Of a DNA stretch of 64,000 bases, positions 15,848 to 26,317 are shown in pieces. The DNA is from Paenibacillus peoriae KCTC 3763. GTDB taxonomy: Bacteria; Bacillota; Bacilli; Paenibacillales; Paenibacillaceae. The translations under genes and the position numbers were made by a program. Below the pieces are notes generated by a model. That model was not told the origin of the DNA. It made no database searches and saw only the letters and a list, made by a program, of their open reading frames with translations. The stretch is taken from contig NZ_AGFX01000031.1 in the NCBI RefSeq assembly GCF_000236805.1, forward strand, positions 102,847 to 166,846, written 5' to 3'. Within the stretch, counting starts at the first letter, position 1. Every line of letters starts with the position of its first letter.

Positions 15848-16768
15848 TTATTTCGATTGATCCACTAACTCCAGCTTCGCAGGAATTGATTTTTTCACGG
15901 TTTTCCCTTGAAGTACATCCTTGGCTGCCTGAACAGCCAATTGCCCAATCAGCTCGGGTTGCTGAGCCACTGTGGCTGTCAGCTTGCCCTCCTTAATAGA
16001 TTTAAGCGCATCCTCGTTACCGTCAAAGCCGATGACTGGAATGTTCTTGCCTGAGCTTTGGATGGCCTCGATCGCCCCCAGTGCCATTTCATCATTGTGG
16101 GCAAATACTGCCTGAACATCCGGATTGCCTTGCAGCAGATTTTCCATGACATTCAAGCCTTTGGTTCGATCAAAATCGGCCGCTTGCTTGGCAATCACTT
16201 TCAGTTCCTTGTCGGCCACTTCATGAAAGCCTTTTCCTCGTTCGCGGGTAGCAGATGCACCTGGCACACCTTCCAACTCGATCACCTTGGCTCCTTTGCC
16301 GGCGTGTTCCACCAAGTATCTGGCTGCCATCCGTCCGCCCTCCACGTTGTCAGAAGCGACCAGTGTTTTTACATCCCCTTTGTCAGCCGAACGATCCAGC
16401 GTAATGACCGGGATGTTCGAAGTATTCGCGGATTGTACCGCCGTGGAAATCGCTGACGAATCCGTCGGGTTGATCAGGAGGGCATTCACACCCTGCTGCA
16501 TCAGATCTTCTACATCGTTGCTTTGTTTCGCCGAATCATTTTGTGCATCGACGACAATGACTTGAACTCCTTGTTTTTTGGCCTCTGCAACGACTCCGTC
16601 CTTGAGAGATACGAAAAATGGATTATTCAGCGTCGAGATCGACAAGCCGATTTTAATGTCCTTCAAATTCGCAGCCGCTTTAGGCTTCGCCCACTCCGGC
16701 GGCTCCAGGGAACAGCCTGTCATGAGCACAAGCAGCAGGGCTGTCATGATTAATGTAAGCTTTTTCAT
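15848..16768 (-). CDS. rbsB: ribose-binding lipoprotein RbsB
   Basis: 306-residue class I periplasmic-binding protein. A lipoprotein signal with lipobox MTGC near residues 16-19 anchors it. Typical RbsB segments follow: IGLSISTLNNPFFVSL, LLINPTDSSAI, ITLDRSADKG, ELEGVPGASATRERGKGF, AVFAHNDEMALGA and PVIGFDG. It delivers ribose to the RbsC channel. It is the last gene of rbsRKDACB, 33 bp after rbsC, with AAGGAG before its ATG. Confidence 0.93.
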   Translation of the reverse strand: MKKLTLIMTALLLVLMTGCSLEPPEWAKPKAAANLKDIKIGLSISTLNNPFFVSLKDGVVAEAKKQGVQVIVVDAQNDSAKQSNDVEDLMQQGVNALLINPTDSSAISTAVQSANTSNIPVITLDRSADKGDVKTLVASDNVEGGRMAARYLVEHAGKGAKVIELEGVPGASATRERGKGFHEVADKELKVIAKQAADFDRTKGLNVMENLLQGNPDVQAVFAHNDEMALGAIEAIQSSGKNIPVIGFDGNEDALKSIKEGKLTATVAQQPELIGQLAVQAAKDVLQGKTVKKSIPAKLELVDQSK

Positions 16769-16801
16769 AGTTGTGGTCTCCTTTGATACAGATTAGGTAG
16801 T

Positions 16802-17770
16802 TTATGCGGACTTCTTGCGGTCAATCAGTACAGCAATGGCGATGACAATCCCTTTTACCACCATTTGATAAAAAGAATTAACACCCAGCAAATTCAAGCC
16901 ATTGTTTAACGTACCGATAATAAGCACACCAATCAACGTACCTACGATTCGTCCGCGTCCTCCTGACAGGCTTGTTCCACCCAGTACGACGGCCGCAATG
17001 GCATCCAGTTCATAAGAGGTTCCTGCTGTCGGTTGCGCCGAATCCAGACGTGAGGTCAGGATCGCACCAGCCAAAGCGGAAAGCATCCCGGCCAGCGAGT
17101 AAATCCAAATTTTAACGCGTGGTACTTTAATGCCTGATACGATGGACGCTCTCTCATTTCCCCCGATGGCATACGTTTTGCGTCCAAACGGCGTTTTATG
17201 CAAAATGACCCACAGTACTGCAAACGTAATGAGCGTCGTAATTGCTGGAACCGGAATACCAAACTGGTAGCCACGACCAAACAATTGAAAAATCAGACTA
17301 TCCCCGAGTCCTGTAATGGGATTCCCGTCGGTATAGACGAGTGTCAATCCTCTGAAAATGGTCATGGTTGCTAATGTAGCGATAAACGGAGCCATTTTAC
17401 CTTTAGTGATCATCAAGCCATTGACCATCCCCATCACGCCACCCAATGCGCAGCCAATGATTATCGCCAGAATTGGATCGAAACCGGCCAGCATCATATT
17501 GGCAACAAAGGCGCTGGATAGTGCTAATATGGAGCCGACTGACAAATCAATTCCACCTGTGAGAATAACGAAGGTCATGCCAAACGCAATCAGCGCATTA
17601 ATGGACACCTGTCGTAACAAGTTCAAAATATTGAGCGGTTCCAAAAAACTGGGATTCAAGACAGAGACGATGATCACCAGAATAATGAGTCCCAACAACG
17701 GACCAAGCTTTTGTGTAATTTGTGACATCGAAAAGCCTTTGCTGCCTTTTGCTTCATTCATAGTTGTCAT
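16802..17770 (-). CDS. rbsC: ribose ABC permease RbsC
   Basis: 322-residue membrane protein of the sugar-permease family with eight or more helices. It includes FVILTGGIDLSVGSILALS, NGLMITKGKMAPFIATLATM and GTSLSGGRGRIVGTLIG, the last being the ATPase-coupling segment. It forms the ribose channel with two RbsA ATPase cassettes. The start lies 1 bp after the rbsA stop with AGGAGG in the rbsA tail, so translation is coupled. Confidence 0.93.
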   Translation of the reverse strand: MTTMNEAKGSKGFSMSQITQKLGPLLGLIILVIIVSVLNPSFLEPLNILNLLRQVSINALIAFGMTFVILTGGIDLSVGSILALSSAFVANMMLAGFDPILAIIIGCALGGVMGMVNGLMITKGKMAPFIATLATMTIFRGLTLVYTDGNPITGLGDSLIFQLFGRGYQFGIPVPAITTLITFAVLWVILHKTPFGRKTYAIGGNERASIVSGIKVPRVKIWIYSLAGMLSALAGAILTSRLDSAQPTAGTSYELDAIAAVVLGGTSLSGGRGRIVGTLIGVLIIGTLNNGLNLLGVNSFYQMVVKGIVIAIAVLIDRKKSA

Positions 17771-17771
17771 A

Positions 17772-19253
17772 TTACTGTCCTCCTGTAGCTAACGTCATAA
17801 TGTTTTCTTGTGTGGCTTCTTCCCTGCTCAGCTCTCCGCTGATCTTTCCCTCATGCACCACGATAATACGGTCGCTCATGCCGAGTACCTCGGGGAGCTC
17901 TGAGGATACCATGATAATAGCGACTCCGCGTTCAGTCAGTTCGTTCATTAGCTGGTAAATTTCCCGTTTGGCCCCTACATCTACGCCTCTCGTTGGTTCA
18001 TCGAGGATGAGAACGTTTGGTCCAATGCCTACCCATTTGGCGATAACTACCTTTTGCTGATTCCCACCTGACAGACTGCGGACAGGCGTTTCGCCCGACT
18101 GGGTTTTAATTTGTAAGCGCTTAATTAATGTGTTAACAAAATCCAGCTCTTTTTTGTCTGAAATCAATCCTTTTGAAGTAAAGCTAAACAGATTGGGCAG
18201 CACCATGTTTTCCCTGATCGAAAAGTCCAGCACCAAGCCTTCATCTTTACGGTCTTCAGTAATGAAGCCAATTCCCAACTTTACCGCATCATCCGGCTTG
18301 CGAATAGACACCTTTGTTCCACGTACATGTATCTCTCCGCTGTCTAAAGCATCCAGTCCAAAAAGTGCCCGCATGATCTCGGTCCGTCCCGAGCCCATCA
18401 AACCTGAGAAACCTACAATTTCACCCGATCTTACCGAAAAATTCACATTTTCAAACAGACCTTTATGCGAGGCGTTTTTGACCTCAAATACCACGTCTCC
18501 CAAAGCAGGTGTTCTTGCCGGGTAGCGTTCGGTCAGCTCTCTTCCGACCATCTTACGTACAACCTCATCAAAATTGGTATCTGGAATGGCTTGGGTATCC
18601 ACTGTTTTCCCGTCACGCATGACAGTAATCCGGTCGCAGATCGCAAATATCTCCTCCATCCGGTGTGATATATATACAATTGAAACGCCATCCTTTTTCA
18701 AGGAAGTAATAACCTCAAACAGCTTTTGAATTTCCCGTTCGGTTAAGGCGGCTGTCGGTTCATCCATCACGATAACTTTTGCATCCGTCATCAGTGCTTT
18801 GGCTATTTCAATCATCTGCTGTTGACCTACAGAGCAATTGCCTGCCTCACTATTCAAAGGAAGATTTACCGCAAGCTTAACAAATTGCGCGTTTGCCAAC
18901 GCTTTCATTTTAGTACTGTTCAGTAATCCCCACTTGGATGTCATTTCCTTGCCTATAAACAGATTTTCCAGCACCGTCATCTCCGGCCACACATTCAATT
19001 CCTGATGAATAAAAGCAATTCCCTTTTGCTCGGCCTCCTTGGGGTTGGCGAAATACGTTTCCTGACCATCGATCATGATCGTTCCCTCATCACGCCGATG
19101 CAAACCGATTAAAATGTTCATCAATGTTGATTTGCCGGCACCATTTTCACCCATGAGGGCATGTACTTCTCCTTCACGGAGATCAAAATCTACTCCACTC
19201 AGCACCTGATTGGTTCCAAAGGCCTTGTGTATTCCCTTCATTTGAATCTGCAT
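17772..19253 (-). CDS. rbsA: ribose ABC ATPase RbsA
   Basis: 493-residue duplicated ATPase. The first cassette has [14 protein letters not shown] and Walker [14 protein letters not shown]. The second begins near residue 250, with the degenerate Walker [10 protein letters not shown], signature [14 protein letters not shown] and [16 protein letters not shown]. This tandem structure with a degenerate second P-loop is diagnostic for RbsA/MglA. AAGGAGGG precedes ATG 19253. It powers ribose uptake through RbsC. Confidence 0.93.
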   Translation of the reverse strand: MQIQMKGIHKAFGTNQVLSGVDFDLREGEVHALMGENGAGKSTLMNILIGLHRRDEGTIMIDGQETYFANPKEAEQKGIAFIHQELNVWPEMTVLENLFIGKEMTSKWGLLNSTKMKALANAQFVKLAVNLPLNSEAGNCSVGQQQMIEIAKALMTDAKVIVMDEPTAALTEREIQKLFEVITSLKKDGVSIVYISHRMEEIFAICDRITVMRDGKTVDTQAIPDTNFDEVVRKMVGRELTERYPARTPALGDVVFEVKNASHKGLFENVNFSVRSGEIVGFSGLMGSGRTEIMRALFGLDALDSGEIHVRGTKVSIRKPDDAVKLGIGFITEDRKDEGLVLDFSIRENMVLPNLFSFTSKGLISDKKELDFVNTLIKRLQIKTQSGETPVRSLSGGNQQKVVIAKWVGIGPNVLILDEPTRGVDVGAKREIYQLMNELTERGVAIIMVSSELPEVLGMSDRIIVVHEGKISGELSREEATQENIMTLATGGQ

Positions 19254-19298
19254 GCTGCGCCCTCCTTTTTATTCAAAAAATATCTTAGCTGAAATGGA

Positions 19299-19732
19299 TT
19301 ATCCAAAGTTAACCCCTGCCTGTAAAATACAATTGGCATACGGCTTGGCTTCACCTGTGCGAATGATCGCCTTGGCATGCCGGGTCAGCTCCTTGAATTG
19401 TTCATGCGAGCAAAATTCAATGACGGCAGATTGTGCCGCAATCTGTTGATTTTCTGATTGCTACCTGAAAACGTACGGGTAATCTGCTGTAATGCCTGTT
19501 CATTTCCTTGTTTGATTTCTTCGGCCAACGTCACCTTTTCGATTACCATATCCGCAGCGATGACATCAACTACGTCCTGAAAGGAAGGGACACCTAGTTT
19601 AAGGGCCAAATCAATTTTGATAACGCCTTCAGGAACAGGTAAACCGGCATCGGCCACGACAATATAGTCCGTGTGGCCGAGATCCGACAGTACTTTGGAT
19701 ATATGACTGTTCAGGATTCCATGTTTTTTCAT
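19299..19732 (-). pseudogene. rbsD: rbsD, D-ribose pyranase, frameshifted
   Basis: RbsD converts beta-pyranose to beta-furanose forms of ribose. From ATG 19732 the frame is normal for about 95 codons ([54 protein letters not shown]). Near 19445-19465 one base appears to be missing. The conserved tail ([38 protein letters not shown]) continues in another frame to a stop at 19299. In the written frame translation runs into an unrelated end at 19385. It is either an inactivating single-base deletion or a sequencing error; all other rbs genes are intact. Confidence 0.85.
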
Positions 19733-19733
19733 A

Positions 19734-20612
19734 TTATAATTGCTCCTCCACTTCACGGCGGGTCGGCATACCACCCTGGGCTCCAAATTTGGTAACAGAC
19801 AATGAAGCCGCGCGATTAGCGAATTTCACACTGTCAGCCAGCGATTTTCCTTCAGCCAGCGCCACCGCAAATGCAGCGTTAAATGTATCCCCTGCACCTG
19901 TCGTATCAACGGCCTCTACTTTATAAGTAGGAACCACAACCTCCTGTTCTCCGTCGAAGAAACGTACACCATTGCTGCCCTCCGTAACAAACAGCTTGTT
20001 CGGATATTTGCGCAAGGCCTCTTGGAGGCTCATGTCCTTAAACATGATGGCAGCCTCATGCTCATTCGGCGTGATGTATGTCGCATTCTCAATCACGCTT
20101 GCTTCCACTTCACGTGCCGGAGCAGGATTAAGCAAGAACGGTACTTGGTACTTTGCGCACATTTCGCTTACATAAACGACCGTTTCCGCCGGTATTTCCT
20201 GTTGAACCAGCACCATATCCGAGCTGCGGATGACATCGAGTGCCTCTTCCACATAAGCGGGTGTTACTTCATTATTGGCTGCCTTGACCACGACAATACT
20301 GTTATCGCCCTCAGCCAGTACAATATGTGCTGTACCACTTTCCATATGTGTAACCGGTTTCACATGGTTGATATGAACATGATTTTCCTCGAAATTCCGC
20401 AAAATCTGTTGCCCAAAATGGTCATCCCCTACGCGCCCAATCATCGTGACGTCCGCTCCGAGCCGAGCTGCGGCTACTGCCTGGTTGGCCCCTTTGCCCC
20501 CTGGCACAGTTTTAAAGCTTTCACCTAACACGGTTTCCCCCGCACCAGGGCGCTTGGATGAAGTAACTACAAGATCCATTGAACTGCTTCCGATAATCGA
20601 AATTTTAGCCAT
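19734..20612 (-). CDS. rbsK: ribokinase RbsK
   Basis: 292-residue PfkB-family kinase that makes ribose 5-phosphate. N-terminal [11 protein letters not shown], the [15 protein letters not shown] motif and the C-terminal anion-hole/catalytic motif [13 protein letters not shown], with Asp as base, are present. AAAGGTGG before ATG 20612 decides the start over longer in-frame options. It overlaps the rbsR end by 8 bp and ends 1 bp before rbsD, consistent with one tightly packed operon. Confidence 0.92.
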   Translation of the reverse strand: MAKISIIGSSSMDLVVTSSKRPGAGETVLGESFKTVPGGKGANQAVAAARLGADVTMIGRVGDDHFGQQILRNFEENHVHINHVKPVTHMESGTAHIVLAEGDNSIVVVKAANNEVTPAYVEEALDVIRSSDMVLVQQEIPAETVVYVSEMCAKYQVPFLLNPAPAREVEASVIENATYITPNEHEAAIMFKDMSLQEALRKYPNKLFVTEGSNGVRFFDGEQEVVVPTYKVEAVDTTGAGDTFNAAFAVALAEGKSLADSVKFANRAASLSVTKFGAQGGMPTRREVEEQL

Positions 20613-21633
20613 GAAAATCCACCTTTCTCGTCGTTTCCCGCTCAATAAATTTGACAGGCAACTGAATGCTTGAATGAGTAAGTATATTCGAATGAAGATT
20701 AGGTGTGCTTGACTTCGTTGCTTGCGATTGCTCAATCAGTTGAATCAGCAGACCTGCCGCTTCCCAGCCCATTTCATAAGCAGGCTGGCGGATCGTTGAC
20801 AAAGGCGGGAACAGCAAGCTGCTTAATGGTATATCATCAAACCCGATAATTTGAACATCATCCGGGATTTTCTTTCCTAATCGATGCGCCTCATGCATTA
20901 CCGCTGTTGCCACAATATCGTTACTGGCGATAACCCCATCCGTCTCCGGGTGCTTGCTGAACAGCTCTTTGGCCCACGACTCCGCATCCTTGAACGAAAA
21001 GGAAGTGGTCTCGACAACATGATAAGCAATATTCGATTGCTGTAGCTCTTCCACCGCCCCGCGAAAACGATCCTGCGCCGGACGAATATGTGCGGGCCCC
21101 TGCAAGACTGTAATTTGTTTGCTGCCACGAGCAATTATTTCCTGAGCAGCCAAGCGACCACCGTGGGTCCCATCCGCATATACGGAGAGGCTGTCACTGG
21201 AAGTCCGGTCAAGAAAAACGACAGGAATTTTCAGCTTGGCGTAGCAATCGGCGTCAGGATCATTCGTAGATGAAATGACTCCAACGACATTATTTTGAAC
21301 AAATGTGTCCATGTAATCCAGCTCTTTTTGGCGATCTTCATCACTATTGCCAAAAATAATCCGAAAATCATTTTCCTGCATTCGATCCTCCACCCCGCGA
21401 GCCAGCAAAGGAAAGTAAGGATTCGTAATATCCGGCAGAAGCAAACCAATTAATCTGGATTTCTTTTTATACAAAGAACGAGCGACTTCGTTGGGCTTGT
21501 AATTCAGCTGCTTAACAGCCTCCTCAACCTTGCGTCGTGTGTCCTCATGCACATATCCTGTTTCATTAATAACTCTGGATACGGTCGCTACAGAAACACC
21601 TGCATAACTGGCGACCTGTTTAATTGTTGTCAT
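20605..21633 (-). CDS. rbsR: LacI-family ribose repressor RbsR
   Basis: 342-residue repressor. The N-terminal LacI HTH is TIKQVASYAGVSVATVSRVI, with the hinge NYKPNEVARSLYKKKS. A periplasmic-binding-protein-like effector domain follows (RLIGLLLPDITNPYFPLLA, VIASNDIVATA, VQIIGFDDIPLSSLLFPPL). It is the first gene of rbsRKDACB and is expected to repress the operon without ribose. The 14-bp palindrome 22 bp upstream is its likely operator and also a perfect cre. Confidence 0.92.
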   Translation of the reverse strand: MTTIKQVASYAGVSVATVSRVINETGYVHEDTRRKVEEAVKQLNYKPNEVARSLYKKKSRLIGLLLPDITNPYFPLLARGVEDRMQENDFRIIFGNSDEDRQKELDYMDTFVQNNVVGVISSTNDPDADCYAKLKIPVVFLDRTSSDSLSVYADGTHGGRLAAQEIIARGSKQITVLQGPAHIRPAQDRFRGAVEELQQSNIAYHVVETTSFSFKDAESWAKELFSKHPETDGVIASNDIVATAVMHEAHRLGKKIPDDVQIIGFDDIPLSSLLFPPLSTIRQPAYEMGWEAAGLLIQLIEQSQATKSSTPNLHSNILTHSSIQLPVKFIERETTRKVDFHG

Positions 21634-21654
21634 ACTGTAATTTCAACTCCAATG

Positions 21655-21668
21655 TGTAACCGGTTACA
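21655..21668. promoter_or_regulatory. cre / RbsR operator
   Basis: TGTAACCGGTTACA is a perfect palindrome and satisfies the cre consensus TGWAANCGNTNWCA at every position. It lies just upstream of rbsR, so CcpA and RbsR may compete for or share this site. Confidence 0.85.
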
Positions 21669-21837
21669 GATATAAAATATCACAGCATTTATTTTTTGGC
21701 AAGCATTAAATATTTGCACGTTAACTGCTTTGGGCTTATAATCCATATTGTAACCAAATGAGTTTCATCTTGATACACATTGTAAAAGTGAGCTGACCCA
21801 TTTCCGCTTGCTCAATAAAACATGGAGGCTTTTCCTT

Positions 21838-22563
21838 ATGAATATTGAAGTTTGGTCAGATTTTATGTGCCCGTTCTGCTATATCGGCAAACGCCGTTTG
21901 GAACAAGTGTTGCAGCAATTCCCACACCGCGATGAGGTGAAATTAACGTTTAAGAGCTTTGAACTAAACCCGGATGCTGTAAAAGATAGCGGCAAAACGA
22001 TCAATGAAGAGCTGTCAGCAAAATATGGCGTCAGTCTGCAAGAAGCTCAGGCGATGAATGATCGGATGAATGAAAATGCACGCTCTGCCGGCTTGGAGTA
22101 CAACATTCATGCGATGGTGCCGACCAACTCTCTTGATGCTCACCGTTTGACACATTGGGCACAAACACAGGGCAAAATGCTGGAGCTGAGCGAGCGTTTA
22201 TTCCAGGCTGTCTTTATAGAAGGCCAGCATACGGGGAATCGTGAAGTGCTGGCGGCATTGGCTGCCGAAGTAGGGTTGGATCAGAAAGAAGCCGCTGCTA
22301 TATTGGCCAGTGACCGCTTTACAGATGAGGTTCGAGCCGATGAAGCTGAAGGTGCTGAGTTGGGCGTTCGAGGTGTGCCGTTCTTTGTGTTTGATCGGAA
22401 ATTTGCAGTTTCGGGCGCTCAGCCGGAGGAAGTGTTCCATGATGCTCTGCAAAAAGCATGGGACGAACGCTCTCCATTTACGATGGTAAGCGCAAGCTCC
22501 TCCGAACAGGATGCAAGCGGTGTTTGTACTGACGACGGTTGTGAAATTCCTCTCCAGAAATAA
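21838..22563 (+). CDS. DsbA/FrnE-like thioredoxin-fold oxidoreductase
   Basis: 241-residue protein of the DsbA-like FrnE family (disulfide or glutathione-type oxidoreductases). The CxxC motif CPFC lies in SDFMCPFCYIGKRRLEQ near residue 14, and the GVRGVPFFVFD cis-Pro region near 180. No signal peptide is present, so it is cytoplasmic. The C-terminus adds a Cys pair (VCTDDGCEIP) beyond the fold. GGAGG before ATG 21838 decides the start. A terminator follows. The substrate is unknown. Confidence 0.85.
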   Translation: MNIEVWSDFMCPFCYIGKRRLEQVLQQFPHRDEVKLTFKSFELNPDAVKDSGKTINEELSAKYGVSLQEAQAMNDRMNENARSAGLEYNIHAMVPTNSLDAHRLTHWAQTQGKMLELSERLFQAVFIEGQHTGNREVLAALAAEVGLDQKEAAAILASDRFTDEVRADEAEGAELGVRGVPFFVFDRKFAVSGAQPEEVFHDALQKAWDERSPFTMVSASSSEQDASGVCTDDGCEIPLQK

Positions 22564-22570
22564 AGCTTCA

Positions 22571-22624
22571 AAAAAAGCGTGCCTAACAGCCGATGAACTC
22601 CGCTGCTGGTACGCTTCTTTATTT
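22571..22624. terminator. bidirectional terminator
   Basis: AAAAAGCGTGCC...CAGC pairs with GCTG..GGTACGCTTCTTT. It lies between the DsbA-like gene and the convergent SDR pseudogene. Confidence 0.75.
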
Positions 22625-23411
22625 ATAACGATTTAATCATTCCGCCATCAACAAGAATGGTACTGCCTGTCAAATAAGATGAAGCTGTCGACGCCAGAAA
22701 AGCAACGACTTTACCGAACTCCTCAGGCTCCCCATATCGTCCCAACGGAATGCCCTCTTCTGCTTGCCTGCGAACCTGATCTGCCGTTTGGGAAGTTTTC
22801 TCTGCCCGAAGCTCGTCCAGGCTGCGAACACGATCCGTTGCAATTCTCCCAGGCGCTACAGTATGTACCAGAATATTGTAAGGAGCTAATTCCATAGACA
22901 ATGTCTTTGCCAGTCCAGCAATCCCGGTGCGTAGCGTATTCGAAATAATCAGGCCAGGAATCGGCTGCTTCACCGAAGAGGAGGCAATATTTAAAATTCT
23001 GCCGCTTTGTTGTTTTTTCATATAAGGCAGAGCCTCGCGAATCAAACGGATATGGCTAAGTAAATTTTGCTCAAAGGCCTGCAGCCAAACTTCATCCGCA
23101 AAGTCATCAAAGGTTCCCGCTGGAGGCCCACCCGCATTGTTAACCAGAATATCGATGGTACCATACAAATTCACTGTACGGCGGATAGCCTCGGAAATAT
23201 GCTCAGGTTTCGTTACATCACAAACTACTTATTCAACTCGGCCACTCGCTGTTGCCTGTAATTCTGCCTGTGTCCGCTGAAGCTCTTCTTCATTCCGTCC
23301 TGAAATCACGACGTTTGCCCCTTCACGTGCCAGCTCCCATGCGCTTGCCTTGCCAAGCCCTTTACTGGAACCCGCAACAAAGGCAGCCTTTCCCGTTAAT
23401 CCCAAATCCAT
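22623..23411 (-). pseudogene. SDR family oxidoreductase interrupted by a stop codon
   Basis: Two pieces in the same frame make a full short-chain dehydrogenase of about 263 codons. The first has AAFVAGSSKGLGKASAWELA with the cofactor motif GSSKGLG. The second has ILVNNAGGPPAG, Ser in NIASSSVKQ and the tail GEPEEFGKVVAFLAS, SYLTGSTILVDGG. A single TAA (plus-strand 23229-23231) separates TASGRVE from VVCDVTKPEH. The usual active-site Tyr position reads IISNTLRTGIAGLAKTL, as in the FabG-like YohF group, so it is not obviously intact even apart from the stop. The damage is recent, with no other lesion. Confidence 0.85.
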
Positions 23412-23673
23412 ATTTGCCACTCCCATTTTTCTGTCATCTTTATTTAATTGTACACATGCTGGACACGTAATGCGAGTACCCTTACTTTCCTCTTTTTATT
23501 ATCCCCCTTCTCCATGGAAAACGGACGTACAATACTTGATTGTGTAACATCGCCAGCTTGTGATATTCCTTGTTCAATTACTTTTGATCTTTAGTTAAAT
23601 TCAAGCTTTCAATAGTTATAACGGGCATATATTAAGCCTCCTTTGCGCAGTAAGCGGACTCACGACACCGCAA

Positions 23674-24582
23674 CTAGGTGTTACTGGCTCTTTGCTTATA
23701 CAAGGGCAATAACGTTTCGTAGACAAACCTTTCATAAGAAGTAGGAGTCGAGTTGTCTGCCGAACGTGGTTCCAACATTTGTATATGACCCGCATTCATT
23801 GCGTCTGCCACTTCAAGAATGAGTTGAATGATGTGCTCAGAAAAATTGAGGCCAAGCAAATCCCGCCTTGTTCTTTCTTTTGAATCCTGAACGTAAGTTA
23901 GATCGGGATGTTGAATGACTTTGCCGATAATAGCGGAAACTTCAACCATTGTAATATCCTGGCTTCCATGAAGTTCGCGGCTTAACTTACCCTGAAAATC
24001 CAGTTTCAGCAAAGCCTCTCCAGCAGCAAGGCCAACATCGCGTGTGGCAATAAACGGGAACTTTATATTGGGACTAAAAGGGCCTGCTGCTGTATTCCGA
24101 GCTAGAATATTATCGACCTGAGAAAGAGTATTTTCCATGAAATAACCTGGACGTATATGGAGCACATTCAAACCAGCAATACGGTTTAGACGTTGCTCAA
24201 GCTGGTACAGACCGGCGACAGGGCCAGTTCCTTCAGGTTTATCGGCACCCCAGCTACTTAAAGAAACGACGTATTTTACTTTCGCTTTTTCCAAAGCAGG
24301 CATAATTGCATCCATGATCCGGTCTTGAAAGACATGAAAGTCGTTGCTTGTAGCAATATAGTTAGGCTGGAGCATTACATAGACTGCTTTTGCCCCAGTG
24401 AAGGCTTCAGTCAGCGCCGCCTGGTCTGCTGGCTCAGCGACAAAGATATCAGCACCTTTGTCGGCAAACGGAGTCAGCCTTTCTGCATTCCGTCCAAGCA
24501 CCCTTACCGATTGTCCTTTCTCTATTAAGTAATTTGCCACGACACTTCCTGTTCTGCTAGTTGCACCTGTTATTACATACAT
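23674..24582 (-). CDS. NmrA/NAD(P)H azoreductase-like protein
   Basis: 302-residue atypical SDR of the NmrA family. The N-terminal Rossmann motif is VITGATSRTGSVVANYLI, then RVLGRNAERL. ALEKAKVKYVVSLSSWGAD and HIRPGYFMENTL match family landmarks. AGGAGG precedes ATG 24582. It may act as NAD(P)H:quinone or azo reductase; the substrate is not predictable. It is a distant paralogue of the NmrA protein at 5630 and stands alone among decayed genes. Confidence 0.8.
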   Translation of the reverse strand: MYVITGATSRTGSVVANYLIEKGQSVRVLGRNAERLTPFADKGADIFVAEPADQAALTEAFTGAKAVYVMLQPNYIATSNDFHVFQDRIMDAIMPALEKAKVKYVVSLSSWGADKPEGTGPVAGLYQLEQRLNRIAGLNVLHIRPGYFMENTLSQVDNILARNTAAGPFSPNIKFPFIATRDVGLAAGEALLKLDFQGKLSRELHGSQDITMVEVSAIIGKVIQHPDLTYVQDSKERTRRDLLGLNFSEHIIQLILEVADAMNAGHIQMLEPRSADNSTPTSYERFVYETLLPLYKQRASNT

Positions 24583-24706
24583 TGTGTTTTCCTCCTAATG
24601 AATTCTTGTTAGTGTTCCGTCGATATTTTTTTGTTGCGTATATCGGGCCTAAGGCAGATTCTATATCGTAATACATCCGGTCTGTCGAACTGTAAATTAG
24701 CGGAAT

Positions 24707-25177
24707 TTAGCTTACCTTTTCTGAAGCTCTAATCTTTAGAAGCAACTCAAGGTGTTCTTCAAACAATTCGCTGTAATCGTTCAAGCTATAGCCAAACAAC
24801 GGGAACGAATCAATAAAGGCTCCTCGGCCTACCGTAATTTCTGCCTGACCATTGCTGATGCTGTCCAGTGTAGAAAAAGATTGGTATACGCGAACCAGAT
24901 CATCCGAGGAAAGAACAGTAACGGCACTCGTAAGCCGAATTCGCTTGGTTAAAGCTGCCGCTACAGCAAGCACAAGCTGGCGATTCAGAAGTATAATCAA
25001 ACCGTTGATGCTCCCCAATCCCAAACACATCAAGGCCGACTTAATCCGCGATTACGATCTCTTCGATCCCATCCCGAATCCGCTCGGGATGGCTAGTCCT
25101 CTCGCCCGTTACGGGATCCGGTGAATTCTCTAAAAAGGTATTAATGCCTATCTCAAAGTTTCTATGGATTCAGCCAT
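24707..25177 (-). pseudogene. luciferase-like (LLM) flavin monooxygenase remnant
   Basis: An AGGAGG-led ATG at 25177 is followed by pieces of an LLM-class oxidoreductase in shifting frames. INTFLENSPDPVTGER and [13 protein letters not shown] end in an in-frame TAA, then [13 protein letters not shown] continues. A frameshift leads into [36 protein letters not shown] and [20 protein letters not shown]. The gene stops at 24707 after roughly 40 percent of the usual length. At least one stop, one frameshift and a 3' truncation make it dead. Confidence 0.85.
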
Positions 25178-25203
25178 AGTTGATCCTCCTTCATTCCCTG
25201 TTG

Positions 25204-26160
25204 TTATCGATGTCCTGCGGCAACGTCTTTTGGCGCAGTTTCATTGATGCGTCTAAGATCTGAATCCGTAAGTTCAACCTGTAAAGCCCCGATATTTTCT
25301 TCTAAATATTTTCTTCTTTTTGTTCCTGGAATAGGTACGATATCGTTGCCTTGTACTAAAATCCATTTAAGTACTAATTGAGGAGCAGTGCATCCCTTTT
25401 CAGCAGCTATCTCTTGAATCCGAGCGACAAATTTAAGATTTTCCTGTAAGTTTTGCCCTTGAAATCTTGGGAAATTCCGTCTAATATCGTCGATCCCCAA
25501 ATCCTCGTTTCGTTGAATAGTACCTGTCAGAAACCCGCGTCCAAGTGGACCGTATGCTACAAAGCCGATACTAAGCTCTCTGCAGGTAGGAAGAACTTCA
25601 TCTTCAATGTCTCGGGACCACAAGGAATATTCTGTTTGCACTGCCGATATTGGATGAACCGCATGTGCTCTGCGTATCATATCTGGCGAGGCTTCTGAAA
25701 GGCCGATATAACGAACCTTGCCTTCCTTCACTAGATCAGCCATCGCTCCTACAGACTCTTCAATTGGAGTATAGGGATCAATACGATGCTGATAATACAG
25801 ATCGATGTGGTCAACGCCTAGTCTGCGCAGGCTTGCTTCACAAGCAGCCTTAACATATTCCGCTCTTCCGTTAATTCCCCAGTAAGTCCGCCCTTTGTCG
25901 CGTACTACCCCGAACTTGGTAGCCAAAATGACCTCATGACGTCGATCTTTGATCGCTTTTCCCACCAGTTTTTCATTTTCGCCGACACCGTACATATCCG
26001 AGGTATCCAAGAAGCCCACACCAAGTTCCAATGAACGATGAATTGTTCGTATGGATTCTTGTTCATCCCGGTCGCTGCCGTAAAAGTCGGACATGGTCAT
26101 ACACCCTAATCCCAGAGCTGATACTTCCAGTCCACTTGCCCCAATCACTCTTTTCTCCAT
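25204..26160 (-). CDS. aldo/keto reductase
   Basis: 318-residue AKR (TIM barrel, NADPH-dependent carbonyl reductase). The catalytic tetrad is visible: Asp and Tyr in [13 protein letters not shown], Lys in VILATKFG, His in [22 protein letters not shown] is the cofactor-binding C-terminal loop. It belongs to the AKR13/YakC-like group. AAAGGAGAG before ATG 26160 is decisive. A palindrome (26278-26291) shared with the tetR promoter lies 118 bp upstream, so the TetR protein probably controls it. Confidence 0.88.
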   Translation of the reverse strand: MEKRVIGASGLEVSALGLGCMTMSDFYGSDRDEQESIRTIHRSLELGVGFLDTSDMYGVGENEKLVGKAIKDRRHEVILATKFGVVRDKGRTYWGINGRAEYVKAACEASLRRLGVDHIDLYYQHRIDPYTPIEESVGAMADLVKEGKVRYIGLSEASPDMIRRAHAVHPISAVQTEYSLWSRDIEDEVLPTCRELSIGFVAYGPLGRGFLTGTIQRNEDLGIDDIRRNFPRFQGQNLQENLKFVARIQEIAAEKGCTAPQLVLKWILVQGNDIVPIPGTKRRKYLEENIGALQVELTDSDLRRINETAPKDVAAGHR

Positions 26161-26185
26161 AGAAAATCTCTCCTTTACCATCTGT

Positions 26186-26278
26186 TCAGTGCATTGAAAT
26201 CACTGCAAATACGGTTGCAAGCAATACGACTAGTCCTCCGACCCAACCAAGACTTAAGAAACGTCCACCTCTTTTCAA
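26186..26278 (-). other. 30-residue membrane ORF or transporter tail
   Basis: An open frame ends in KRGGRFLSLGWVGGLVVLLA and a hydrophobic tail with stop at 26186. It has a basic start and one transmembrane helix. It lacks a ribosome binding site and begins inside the operator, so it is more likely the C-terminal remnant of a deleted membrane protein than a true small protein. Confidence 0.3.
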
Positions 26279-26291
26279 TCGAACGATCGAT
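26278..26291. promoter_or_regulatory. second TetR operator
   Basis: ATCGAACGATCGAT differs by one base from the perfect palindrome ATCGAACGTTCGAT at 26903-26916 in the tetR promoter. It lies upstream of the aldo/keto reductase gene. Confidence 0.7.
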
Positions 26292-26317
26292 CAATTTTTA
26301 TTAAAAAAATGGGCTGC

